Origin: Nephromyces sp. MM_2019 | Taxonomy: Eukaryota > Apicomplexa > Aconoidasida > Nephromycida | NCBI GenBank assembly: GCA_015657535.1 | Contig: JADHZB010002072.1 | Location: forward strand, 7,704-22,233 | DNA length: 14,530 bases | Direction: 5' to 3' | Shown: positions 1 to 8,766 of the stretch, in pieces | How positions within the stretch are numbered: position 1 is the first letter of the stretch | Layout: the number at the start of each line of letters is the position of its first letter | Notes under the pieces: model-generated | The model's database searches: none | What the model was told of the DNA's origin: nothing | Seen by the model: only the letters and a program-made list of their open reading frames with translations | Translations under genes and position numbers: made by a program

Positions 1-92
<92 letters not shown>
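1..92. repeat. (CA)n microsatellite, about 46 units
   Basis: An uninterrupted CA dinucleotide tract begins at the window edge, so its true length is unknown. It lies inside, or downstream of, the kinase intron that follows the exon ending at 371. On the kinase sense strand it reads as TG repeats, like the other introns here. Confidence 0.98.
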
Positions 93-93
<1 letters not shown>

Positions 94-174
94 CATGAGT
101 GAGTGAGTGAGTGCGAAACAGTGTGGGAGATAGATTGACACAACAGGGAGAAACAACGAGTGAGAGGGGGGTTC

Positions 175-308
175 CAACACACACGCATGAACAAACCCAC
201 ACACACGCATGAACAATCCCACACACACGCATGAACAATCCCACACACACGCATGAACAATCCCACACACACGCATGAACAATCCCACACACACGCATGA
301 ACAATCCC
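175..308. repeat. 22-bp minisatellite, 6 copies
   Basis: The core GCATGAAC recurs at 185, 207, 229, 251, 273 and 295, exactly 22 bp apart. The unit is roughly CCCACACACACGCATGAACA. Copies are almost identical, with one variant at 191-195, and a degraded copy follows near 330. There are no unique spacers, so it is a plain tandem repeat. It sits in the kinase intron downstream of the exon at 371-575. Confidence 0.93.
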
Positions 309-370
309 ACATACAAAAGGGACATGTCACACACACATGAACACTACTCCCCCTCCCCACACACATGTAC

Positions 371-2007
371 CTCTAAAGGCAACTCCTTGCTTATGAAGAT
401 AAGAGGAAGCACACAGGAGCTGCAAGAAGAGCCACCGAGCCTCTCCTTCATTGAAGGGCTTTGGCCTTCGTTTAAGTATCTCAAACAGATCTTCATACTC
501 AGCAAAAGGCAGTACTATATACAGTATATCATCAACCTGGAATATCTCTTCTGCCACTAGTATGTTGCGATGACCCTGAACACGCACACACACACACACG
601 CACATGAGTAGGTGTGCACACAGGCAAAGGCAATCTAGCACACATGTACATACACTCTCGGCAAGGCCTACACACATATGCAGGGACAATCCAAGGTACG
701 CACACACAGACATAAACACTCCCAAAGTCATACACACATGAAAAATGCTACATACACATGCACTAACAATCCCACACATACATACAATGAACAAAAATCA
801 AAACCACCTCCAAAACGCCACACTATCAGCTAACACACATCGCTACTACCTCACCTTCATCTTGGAGTGAAACTTCAGCTCTCCATAAGCATCTTCTTGC
901 AGCTTATCTTTGCTCAGCTCACTAAGCTCCAGCGAGAGAACCTTTATGGCCACCCTCCTCTTCTGATGAAAAGACCCCACCAAACATGAAGGCTTCTCTG
1001 AAGACTTCGTCGAAGCTTCCACCTCATCAGACCTAGACTCCACAGTCGCCATATAAACCCCCCCGTAGATTGCCGTCTGTAGCAGCCGTCGAAGCTTGAA
1101 TCGTCTAGTTGGCCCTACCACAAAGCACGACTCCAAGGACCCTGGATCGGCTCTCTAAGAAGTGAAAGGGGGGGAAAGGGTATGAGGGGGGTGAGGGAGG
1201 CGTGGAAATGTGAGGGGGGTGTAGAACGTGAGGGGGGTGTAGAACATGAGGGGGGTGTAGAACATGAGGGGGGTGTAGAACGTGAGGGGGGTGTAGAACG
1301 TGAGGGGGGCGTAGAACGTGAGGGGGGTGTAGAACATGAGGGGGGTGTAGAACGTGAGGGGGGCGTAGAACGTGAGGGGGGTGTAGAACATGAGGGGGGT
1401 GCAGAACATGAGGGGGGTGTAGAACGTGAGGGGGGTGTAGAACATGAGGGGGGTGTAGAACGTGAGGGGGGTGTAGAACGTAAGGGGAATGAAAGGGGAG
1501 TGGTGGGAGGTGGAGAGTCCACACGATATGGGGATTGCTGATTGCCCGTCTATGGGGTGCTAGGTGTCCCCGTGGGGGGAACCAGCTCATCTACCTATAA
1601 TTATGCCCCACACACAAAAATGCCGCTTGAGACCTGCCGAAAAGGCCACCCCATATACCGCCCCTACCAAACTCTCTCACATCCCCCCCAACTCACGTTC
1701 AACTCTAACCCCCTTCACAAGACACTCAAACTACCCCCACTAAACTTACCAAAGCTCTAGAGATATCGGTAAGGCTCCCATGGTGCAGCGTTCTCACGTT
1801 TCCCACACCCCCCTCAACACCCCCCCTAATAGCTGCCGAGGGTAGAATCGCTGCATAGCCGCCAGCAGACCCGCCATCCCCCTGGTGTCGTGCAGATGTT
1901 GCAGCCAAGTTGCCAAAGTTGCTTGGGAAGCAGAGCGTAGCTTCATTACAGGCATCCTTAGCCTCCCTCCTCTTTGAAACACACACTCTAGTTCTTCCAC
2001 AGCTCAT
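371..2007 (-). CDS. Protein kinase, N-terminal part (3 exons seen; continues beyond the left edge)
   Basis: Reading leftward on the minus strand, the exons are 2007-1750 (first, less certain), 1154-855 (100 codons) and 575-371 (68 codons plus one base). Introns are 1749-1155 (GTAAGT donor; acceptor TTCACTTCTTAG) and 854-576 (GTGAGG donor; TG-rich ending TTCAG), both phase 0. The donor GTACAT at 370 is phase 1 and would let the next exon complete an Asp codon. Kinase landmarks: FKLRRLLQTAIYGGVY is a degenerate Gly-rich loop with only the last Gly kept; RRVAIKVL carries the beta3 Lys; YGELKFHSKM carries the alphaC Glu; ILYIVLPFAEYEDLFEIL is the beta5/hinge; EARWLFLQLL and SSYLHKQGVAFR form alphaE, leading to an expected FRD in place of HRD. 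The C-lobe (DFG, APE) lies outside the window. The product should phosphorylate Ser/Thr of unknown partners; the subfamily is not identified. The N-terminal exon is low complexity and its start at 2007 is a guess. Confidence 0.9.
1182..1490. repeat. 18-bp G-rich minisatellite, about 15 copies, in kinase intron 1
   Basis: The unit TGAGGGGGGTGTAGAACG/A repeats every 18 bp from about 1211 to 1482, with degenerate ends. Variation is almost confined to one A/G position, plus a few T/C changes. Since 18 is divisible by 3, several frames stay open on both strands, giving long spurious repeat ORFs such as EREGGV or HPPHVL. It sits between the GTAAGT donor at 1749 and the acceptor at 1155, so it is intronic, and C-rich in the transcript. 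Confidence 0.95.
1491..1749. other. Remaining upstream part of kinase intron 1
   Basis: This C/A-rich plus-strand sequence runs up to the GTAAGT splice donor of the first kinase exon. No coding block with matching splice sites was found in it. Confidence 0.6.
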
Positions 2008-2597
2008 CCTTGCAGTGTCTATGGAGATTCTCTGGGAGGTTTAACTGTTTCTATATGCAGGTCAACGCTTCAACTTTTTAGCCTCCCAAAGCCTCCAAAA
2101 ATCTGCATTCTTGAGGTGTATGTACACCCCTGTGCTTGATAGAGCGAAGAGCTGAAGCTTAACTGGATGGTTGTGCCTTAATAGAGCTCTTCTATTACTG
2201 TTTAGCATCTCTAGGATGAGGTGGGGGGCGGAGTGAGGAGATATCTTTGGAAGGGGAGCGGGGAGGATGTAGCTTATGTATTGGCAGATATTTTGGGAGG
2301 TATATACATTCGGTTGGTTGGTGGGAGTTGTGTAGGAGAAGGAGGAGGGGGGAACAAGAAAAGCTGCGTGGAAAGAATGGATTTTCATGTATGGGGGAAA
2401 GCAGGGGGTGTAGAGGGGGGGTAAGGTACACGATGGAGGGGAGGTTGAATATAGAGGATGGTGGGATGGGGGGAGGAAAGTGCACGATGGGGCAAAGGGT
2501 ATGAATGCTTTAAAGAACTGGACAACACTTTCAGGGAACTGTGTGTGTGTCAGCTTCACACTAAACTCCAATATTATAACAAATGATGATCTTCCCG
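2008..2597. other. Spacer or unresolved exons between two minus-strand genes
   Basis: Two minus-strand pieces look protein-like but could not be joined with confidence. One runs 2208-2128 (begins MLNSNRRALLRHNHP, ends LSSTG), followed by a possible 25-bp intron (2127-2103) and then IFGGFGRLKS with a stop. The other starts near 2540 (FPESVVQFFKAFIPFA). Between them, 2221-2480 is G-rich on the plus strand, like the long introns elsewhere. They may be terminal exons of the upstream gene, or 5' exons or UTR of the kinase gene. Confidence 0.4.
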
Positions 2598-3791
2598 TCA
2601 ATGTGTGTGAGAAGCAGCGAAATAACGTGATAGAAACTTAAAATATTCAGTAGTCGGTAGAAGATGTAGAGCTGCTAGAAGCTGCTTCAAGCAGCTCCAG
2701 GAGTTAAATATGAAGCCTAAAAAGTGGCTGTACGTACACTAAGTTTGACTACACTACCTTGAAAGTAATGAAATGCTCAAAATATCAATAGGGGTAAGAT
2801 AGAGTAGAATGTTATAAGGTGTGTGTGTTAATCGTAGAGGGTGATTGTTTTAATGAGGGGAGTAAATTTCATGCACACAGAAATAATAAGAGAAAGCTAA
2901 AGGAAACACACACGGATACAAAGAAAAACACACAAACTTACTCAAAATCACAAACACTCACGCACACATACATACACTCTATTCACGTACTAATTTTATG
3001 AACAAATTTTTCATCATTCAACTGAACACGGGACGTTAGCTCGGTGTACGTACACCTGCTTCAGCATTGAGAGATGCTTAAATAAGCATCTGCTGATAAG
3101 TATAATGAAAAACACTACGCTATTAGAAAGTGCGCCATTACTGAAGTGACAGAGACGACCAAAATACACGCATATATATACGCACATTAATACCTTGAAA
3201 AAAAAAATTTCTACAAGGCAAATATAACTACACACACACGCACACACACACACACACACACGCACACACACACACACAGGGTATTAGATCATACTATCCA
3301 GTTTAAGCAAGTCTAATTAGGAGTAGCTTATTAAAAATATGCTTCACACACAAGGTTATTCAAAAGCACAGTTACAGGAAGCAGGAAAGTGTTTTCTGCT
3401 ATAGGATGCTACTTTAATCTAAATTTCAACATAAAAATACACACACACACACGCAAGAGACACACACAAGAGAGTACACATAACAGAGCACAAATACAAG
3501 AGAGATAATAGAGATAAACAAATGCACACACACAAGAGACACAGTATTAAACCATGTTAAACACAAGAAAGAGCTATATACTACACACAAGGAACACACA
3601 TGCAAACAGGCATATAATCGAGACAACCCAACTTATTCTTTTCGAGTAAAACTAAGCTGAGCAATTTTATGCACACACGCACACACGCTGATAGACGCCC
3701 TATACTATAGAAAACGCCAAGCTCTTTGAGCTACTTCTAACCAATCAGTGTGCAGCGTATTTTTATACCATGAAACATACAAGGACATCAT
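2598..3791 (-). CDS. Unknown multi-exon protein, at least 8 exons (model)
   Basis: Exons read leftward: 3791-3706, 3656-3600, 3411-3376, 3140-3119, 3092-3056, 3021-2991, 2775-2740 and 2716-2598 (TGA stop). All junctions from 3411 onward keep phase: 1, 2, 0, 1, 1. The 3706/3656 junction (phase 2) also fits; the join between 3600 and 3411 needs one more small exon. Introns at 3118-3093, 3055-3022 and 2739-2717 are only 26, 34 and 23 bp. Protein segments include HTDWLEVAQRAWRFLY, LVLLEKNKLGCLDYMP, RCLFKHLSMLKQ, LNDEKFVHKI, FHYFQGSVVKL and SCLKQLLAALHLLPTTEYF. The composition is Leu-, Phe- and Lys-rich and predicted alpha-helical; a helical-repeat (HEAT or TPR-like) protein is possible. No family was recognised. 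The start Met at 3791 is tentative, because the frame stays open further upstream (KSWYECKN). Confidence 0.6.
2776..2990 (-). other. TG-rich intron of the 3791-2598 gene
   Basis: Donor GTACGTGAAT follows the LNDEKFVHKI exon. The acceptor ATTTTGAG precedes the FHYFQGSV exon. Phase 1 matches on both sides. The sense strand has repeated TGTGTG motifs. Confidence 0.55.
3235..3278. repeat. CA/CG-interrupted dinucleotide tract
   Basis: A (CA)n tract with occasional CG lies inside the proposed intron between the exons at 3376 and 3140. It is TG-rich on the sense (minus) strand. Confidence 0.9.
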
Positions 3792-3839
3792 ATTTTTGCA
3801 CTCATACCAACTTTTTGTGAGATACGAACACATGCAAGA

Positions 3840-4375
3840 TATGGCAGTTATACACACACAAGGTATGGTAGATACACACACACAAGGCTTAGCAGACGCA
3901 CAGGGTATGGTAGACACACACGCAAAGTATGGTAGGAGCACGCACGAAGGGATTAGAATACACAGGCTTAAAAGGTATGACACTTGCAGAAAATATTCCG
4001 CGCACATACAACAAAAAAAAGGACACACAGCAAACTCTGTGGGTACACACAATAAGCTCGACGCACACACAAGAAACTAGGTGGTTACACACAACAACAT
4101 AGGTGGGCACACACCATAAACTCGACGCAAATACAAAAAAACGAGTTGAAACACATAGCAAACTCGGTGCACACACAAGTCCGGCGGGTAAACAAAAAAC
4201 TCGGCGCACACACAACAAATTTGGTCGACACACATAACAACGTGGGCGAACACACAACAAACTGGGTGGACACACACAAAAAATGCGGTCAGAACACGCA
4301 AATTTTTTTCAAAGATATATCCACACACATCTACAAACACCCACACACACATACTCTATAAATTACAAAAAACAT
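3840..4375. repeat. Degenerate ~24-bp CA-rich minisatellite between two minus-strand models
   Basis: Units resembling AACTCGGTGGACACACACAA recur about every 22-26 bp from about 4020 to 4290. A related GGTATGGTAGACACACAC unit occurs at 3860-3935. Frames on both strands stay open by repetition only. No splice-bounded coding block was found. It may be spacer between the stop at 4376 and the next gene, or an intron if the two models are one gene. Confidence 0.75.
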
Positions 4376-7036
4376 TTAAGGAAGCTCGGTAAACATCAAG
4401 CGTTTACTCATACTCTGCAACACAAAAAAATGTCACACAACCGCACACACATAGGAAAGAAGGTGTCTTTTTTACTTTTTACTAATGCAAAAAGTGATGA
4501 CTATTATACAGCAATGGATGGGTCACTCAAGCATGCGTAACAGGTGAGATATACAAACTCGCGTAATCATACGGAGCTACTATTGTCTGCAATGAAGCAG
4601 CTGTACATACACCTGCCTATGTGTGCGTGTGTTTATGAGACTGCTTACATCTCTAGATATTAGAATACATTATAGCTCGCTTGCATGTGCAACCTCAAAC
4701 TTACATGCTTAAACTTATAGCTGATGATCTGCATAGAAGCTAAAAAATGAATTCTTCTCTTTACAGGTCTTCCAAATTCATATATACACACACAAAAAGC
4801 GTAGTACGCACTGATAATCCCTCAAACATACAGGTGCTCACACACACACGCATTCTCGCATACACGAAATGCACTCACAAACTCACTGACGTGCTGCTTA
4901 CTGACATGTCTGTACACACACAGGCGCAAAAATGCACGCGAAGGCAGATATGCAGATATATACATAGGCAGATTGTGAGCCCCCACGTAAAACACAAATT
5001 CTCGGCAAGCTTTGGCCTACAATATAATGTTCTGAAATATTCCTCATAAACATACGCACACACACGATTACACAAACTCAAACTAAAATTCACACGGTTA
5101 CACAAACACACACTAATTTCTATAGCAAATGCAATAAAAACTCTTAATATATGCTTTAAATATTCAAAGATGATTCTACCTATAGAAAATCTTCCCAACA
5201 GACACACACACACAAACACACACACACGGTTTGTTCGTTTCACTCTGGTCACGTCCTTCCTCATTAGCTATGAGAGGTGTATATGCATCAAATACTGTGC
5301 TGTGTGTTATTGATACAGCAAACCAAATTCTCTATTTGCAAAAATGGGCTAAAACTACTGTATGATACACACACGCATGTACATGTAAAACGATAATGCA
5401 AAAACGTCCATGAAGGAGGCATCTAAACTTAAGTCCAGTAAAGAGTATATCCGGCTATACACCAGCAATTCCTTGCATAACATCATTGCAGAGCCTAAGA
5501 AGAATATGGAGAAAACAGGGGAATACATGAGGAAGAAGAAGATGACGATGAAGATGAAGATGAAGAAGAAGAAGAAGTTCAAGAAGACGACTAGTAAACA
5601 GCAGTTTTAATGAGCGTATATACAAAAGGAAGCTTAATGAGCAGGAAGTGACATTTAAAACTTCTACCTCTCATAGCGTAGACCCTCTTTATGGATTTAT
5701 AAGCACACACTATTTCAAATCATAAATAGAAGCCAAACGAATACATGAACACACACAGCTACAAGACAAAACCAAGAGATGCAGAAATACACACACACAG
5801 CTAAAAGACTAAGCAAAAAATGTACACACACACACGCTGCTTCAAGATTTTCAACACTGTTATTCTCAATAATACCCATCACAAAGATAAGCAACAAAAC
5901 CCCTCTCAAGAAGCCTAAAAACTCTCTTAGGAATTCAATCTGCACATACACAGACATATTCAGGCTGAAAGCATAAGAAAATCGCATCAGCATCGTTGGA
6001 ATCCTTAACTCATACAAACGCACAAACAGGTAGCAGTAAGGTGCACACACACACATGAAAAATGGGTAAGTAGACAAATTAAGGCACCTAAAAGCACTTT
6101 CTAATGTTCACGTGTCCCTGCATGAGACACACATGTTCCAGGCATCGCAGTTAAGACACAAAATATCCACACACACTGGTCACCTGCATGAAATGAGATG
6201 GAATGCACATCTTTTTTCCACAAGCACACATACACACCATATCTCACCAAAACAACGCCAAAACGGCCTCAAATCAGGATAAAATACCGAAACCCTTGTG
6301 GGCTACTCATAGTACACACACATCACTACACAGAATGAAAACTGCACTGGACCCCTATCCCGATAGCGTAATGTGCTTCCCTTTGTAGGTCATCCTACCC
6401 ACCACCTTCCAACATCAACCCCCCATCACCTTCCATTCTGCACCCACTCCACTTCAACTATCCCCAAGCTCTACCGCAAAACCACCCTCCAGCAACTCCA
6501 ACATCTGCTTCCCCCTTCAGCCCCTAAAGCCTACAAACTTCGATTTTACAACAAATCAATCCTACCCCCCACAAAAATACCAGGAGAAAGCCCCCCCTTC
6601 CACCATCTTCTTAACTCTCACCCCCCCCCCCTCTGCTTTTTTCTTTTCACTTCTCTCAACACGACTCCACCATCCCACCTTTTCACACACCCAGACACTC
6701 ACACACCCAGACACTCACACACCCAGACACTCACACACCCAGACACTCACACACCCAGACACTCACACACCCAGACACTCACACAACCCACACACTCACA
6801 CACAACTCACAAGCACAACCCACACACATCATGTCGAGTGTAGCGCACTGCAAAGGGATCTCTCATGAAGTGCAGCAGTTGCCTTGATACGCTGAAGCAG
6901 GAAAATATCGAAAAGCTCTATTGAGGGTATCAGACTACAACAGGTAGTGGGTGTACGTACACTCACACAATGATATCATCTGGTGGAGCAGCTGAAGTAG
7001 GGGTGGCAGATCATCCTTTGGAAGCGGAGAGAATGC
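4376..7036 (-). CDS. Unknown multi-exon protein, about 15 small exons (model)
   Basis: Exons read leftward: 7036-6963, 6934-6849, 6375-6332, 6302-6248, 6183-6177 (7-nt microexon, doubtful), 6087-6055, 6003-5834, 5494-5375, 5255-5228, 5190-5114, 5031-4987, 4739-4705, 4586-4559, 4481-4451 and 4412-4376 (TAA). Exon lengths sum to 870 nt, a multiple of 3, and phases agree at each junction as drawn. Best coding blocks are LPKDDLPPLLQLLHQMISL, IELFDIFLLQRIKATAALHE, SVYVQIEFLREFLGFLRG, CKELLVYSRIYSLLDLSLD and IIFEYLKHILRVFIAFAIEI. The exon at 4739-4705 is framed by TTTTTTAG and GTAAGT. The protein is Leu/Ile/Phe-rich and helical, suggesting a solenoid or a membrane-associated protein. I do not recognise the family. 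No start codon was found: the first exon begins after a CA-rich stretch ending CACAG, so a 5' exon is missing or the series belongs with the 8745-7555 gene. The 4586-4559 donor (GTTTGT) is weak. Confidence 0.5.
5495..5833 (-). other. Intron ending in a long polypyrimidine (TTC/ATC) tract
   Basis: On the minus strand the segment from about 5590 to 5495 is a run of TTC, ATC and TCC triplets ending ATATTCTTCTTAG, directly before the exon starting SAMMLCKELLVYS. It looks like a strong 3' splice-site pyrimidine tract. On the plus strand the same tract reads as GAA/GAT and creates spurious Lys/Met-rich or acidic ORFs. Confidence 0.55.
6376..6848 (-). other. Long G-rich/TG-rich intron of the 7036-4376 model
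   Basis: The sense strand begins GTGCGC, passes a TG-rich minisatellite (6683-6786) and then a G-run-rich section (6400-6640). It ends near the exon encoding HYAIGIGVQCSFHS. The G-run section resembles intron 1 of the succinyl-CoA synthetase gene. No exon was found inside. Confidence 0.45.
6683..6786. repeat. 16-bp minisatellite, 6 perfect copies plus a degraded end
   Basis: The unit CACACCCAGACACTCA repeats every 16 bp; CCCAGACACTCA starts near 6690, 6706, 6722, 6738, 6754 and 6770. It decays into ACCCACACACTCAC at 6785-6830. It is intronic in the minus-strand model. Confidence 0.93.
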
Positions 7037-7554
7037 CTGTGTGTGTGTGGGTGCGTGTGTGCGTTATGTACATGTGAGCTCTAATATGCTAAACTTAGGA
7101 GAAGCAGACGAAGAATGCACCGACGGTTGGGTGCTTTGCATGGTGCATATCTGCTGTGTGTTGGCGGCAGCGTGTTGTGTGTGTGGTTGTGCGGCTGTAT
7201 GATTGCGTGGGTTTGAAGTGCTGTGGGTTTGTGTCTACTTGGATGTGGTGGCGTGGAAGTATGCGTTGTGTGTGGGGGTGTTTCAAGCGGTGTGGCATCA
7301 GCTGTGTGTGGGCGCATAGGAGTATGGGTGTGGGAGTGCGTTGGTGCATGGGAGTGCAGCTTTGGGGGATACGTGGGTGTATGGGAGTATGGCTTTGGTT
7401 GCGTGTGGGAGTGTATGTCGTAGTTAGGCTTTGTTTGTTTGGCTTTGTATGTGTGACTTCGCGTGCGTAGCTAATGAGCATATGAATGTGTGTAAGCGCG
7501 TTTGTACCTAAGGAAGATGTGTCTGCATGTGTGCGGTGTGTTTGCTGTTTGTGC
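7037..7554. other. TG-rich (plus) spacer between minus-strand models
   Basis: This is the only large stretch between 2600 and 8700 where TG lies on the plus strand. It holds loosely repeated TGGGAGTATGGGTGTGGGAGTG motifs at 7315-7410. It separates the TAA at 7555 from the first exon at 7036. It could be an intergenic promoter region for the 7036-4376 series or an unusual CA-rich intron. No convincing exon was found on either strand. Confidence 0.5.
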
Positions 7555-8745
7555 TTAGCTAAGTTTCATGTGTGCAAAAAGAACTGCGAGTGAATCTACA
7601 CCTAAGCAATGCAGCATAATTGCACCTTTTCCTCTTTCGCTGCGGAGATATTTTATTCATTAGCATAAGAGCACATGGGTGTCTACACGCACATTCAATC
7701 AAGCTCAGATACACACACATAAATATACTCGGACATAAGACACACGCAAACACATTAGCAAACACACGCTGAGATACACAACACACCTCACAGGCGATGA
7801 CACTCCAATATACACACACCCGTCTTATTATACTCAGACGTGCACTATTTCGCACACGTGCAATCAAACTATGATACACATAGACATACACACCCATGCA
7901 ATTACACTCTGAAGCACACACACACGCATGAAGCAAATGCACTTTTTTACTGCATAGATTTACGCACATTAAAAGATACACAACAACTACGCGCACACAC
8001 AATGTGTGAAGAGCCTATAAAAATGCTTATTCCTACGCACACACGGTCAAACTGCAAACAACGTATGCTATGAAGCGAATGCTACGTAGTCTTGTCATAA
8101 AAAGATGTATAAGAAGGAAGCTGATGAGTTAAGGTTCTAACGAAGGAATTCACTGTATATACACCCGATTGAGAAGAATTTTTGGGTTTTCAGTAAGTAA
8201 TTTCGAAAAGAATTTTATTACACACAGCTGACTGGGAGTTGCTTTGAAATGTTTTCGTACAAACACACACACAGCACAACCACAATCACACATACACGCA
8301 GATACTATAAGAGGTTAAGGACCTTTATGCACAAATTGAATATTAGAGACGTCACACACACTATAGAAGGTGATTAGTTGCACACACGCCAATATATTTA
8401 CAAACAGTATGGGCAGGCGAGCATTTACACACACATAAATATATTTCAACACACACTATAGAAAGTTCAGCACCTTCACACACATCATAAGCAAATTAAG
8501 CACTTCCACACACGGCATAAATTTACTAACATGTTCGAAGCTAGTCTCATGCCAGCACCGCACACACACACACAGGATAGGCGTGTAATTACATATGCAC
8601 TGAACAGTCGAGCACATATGCTTTTTGCACAAGAAAAAAGGATAATTCATGCTGATACACGCACTAGCAACAGCTTTCTTGTTTGTGTGCTCTCTCCCAC
8701 ACATACGCTAGTTGCCAGGGAAAAGCTACTCGTAGAACCCACCAT
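7555..8745 (-). CDS. Unknown small protein, 4 exons, 73 codons (model)
   Basis: Exons read leftward: 8745-8707 (ATG, MVGSTSSFSLATS), 8227-8165, 8120-8086 and 7639-7555 (TAA). Phases are 0, 0 and 2, and all match. Donors are GTATGT, GTGTAT and GTAGCA; acceptors are GTCAG, ATCAG and CCGCAG. Segments: LCVIKFFSKLLTENPKILLN, LPSYTSFYDKT, and GAIMLHCLGVDSLAVLFAH near the C-terminus. The 44-bp second intron (8164-8121) opens with GTGTATATACAG. The first and third introns are long and TG-rich on the sense strand. No family was recognised. The start codon lies 21 bp from the opposite start codon at 8767. The stop may not be genuine if the last exon has an undetected donor, in which case this would be the 5' part of the 7036-4376 series. 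Confidence 0.5.
7640..8085 (-). other. TG-rich intron with degenerate ~35-50-bp repeats
   Basis: The sense strand contains repeated GTGTGTATCTCAGCGTGTG and related words between about 7690 and 7970. The donor GTAGCA at 8085 and acceptor CTCCGCAG at 7640 are both phase 2. Confidence 0.5.
8228..8706 (-). other. TG-rich first intron of the 8745-7555 gene
   Basis: It starts with GTATGT at 8706. Its sense strand carries loosely repeated units such as TGTGTGTGAAGGTGCTGAA between 8340 and 8530. No coding block with fitting phase was found inside. Confidence 0.5.
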
Positions 8746-8766
8746 TTTCCCTAGTCTTCTCCGGCG
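8746..8766. promoter_or_regulatory. 21-bp gap between divergent start codons
   Basis: The minus-strand ATG at 8745-8743 and the plus-strand ATG at 8767-8769 face away from each other. The gap is pyrimidine-rich on the plus strand (TTCCCTAGTCTTCTCCGGCG). If both starts are right, each gene's 5' leader must overlap the other gene's first exon. It is inferred to be a shared bidirectional promoter region; no TATA-like or other core motif was identified. Confidence 0.35.

Noticed and set aside
1..92. Telomere-like terminal repeat
   Set aside because: Pure CA dinucleotide is a microsatellite, not a known telomere unit, and the kinase gene must continue to the left.
175..308. Regularly spaced repeats resembling a CRISPR array
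   Set aside because: The repeats are directly adjacent 22-bp units without unique spacers, in eukaryotic intron sequence.
1105..1590. Long open frames on both strands (HPPHVL and EREGGV repeats)
   Set aside because: They are produced by an 18-bp tandem repeat whose length is a multiple of three, and they lie within a clear intron.
5410..5610. Plus-strand ORF ending in a Lys/Met-rich tail, or acidic tail in another frame
   Set aside because: The tail is the reverse of a pyrimidine tract before a minus-strand exon; the minus-strand reading (CKELLVYSRIYSLLDLS) has better splice sites and context.
6373..6843. 156-codon plus-strand ORF rich in Pro, His and Thr
   Set aside because: Composed of C-rich sequence and a 16-bp repeat; no splice or start context, and the opposite strand fits the intron pattern.
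7081..7481. Overlapping Trp/Gly/Val-rich plus-strand and His/Pro/Thr-rich minus-strand ORFs
   Set aside because: Both derive from degenerate TG/CA repeats with no protein-like blocks or splice-bounded exons.
4376..8745. A Fanconi anaemia FANCI/FANCD2-like identity for the helical minus-strand exons
   Set aside because: Only loose Leu-rich similarity was apparent by eye; no diagnostic motif was seen, so no name is given.
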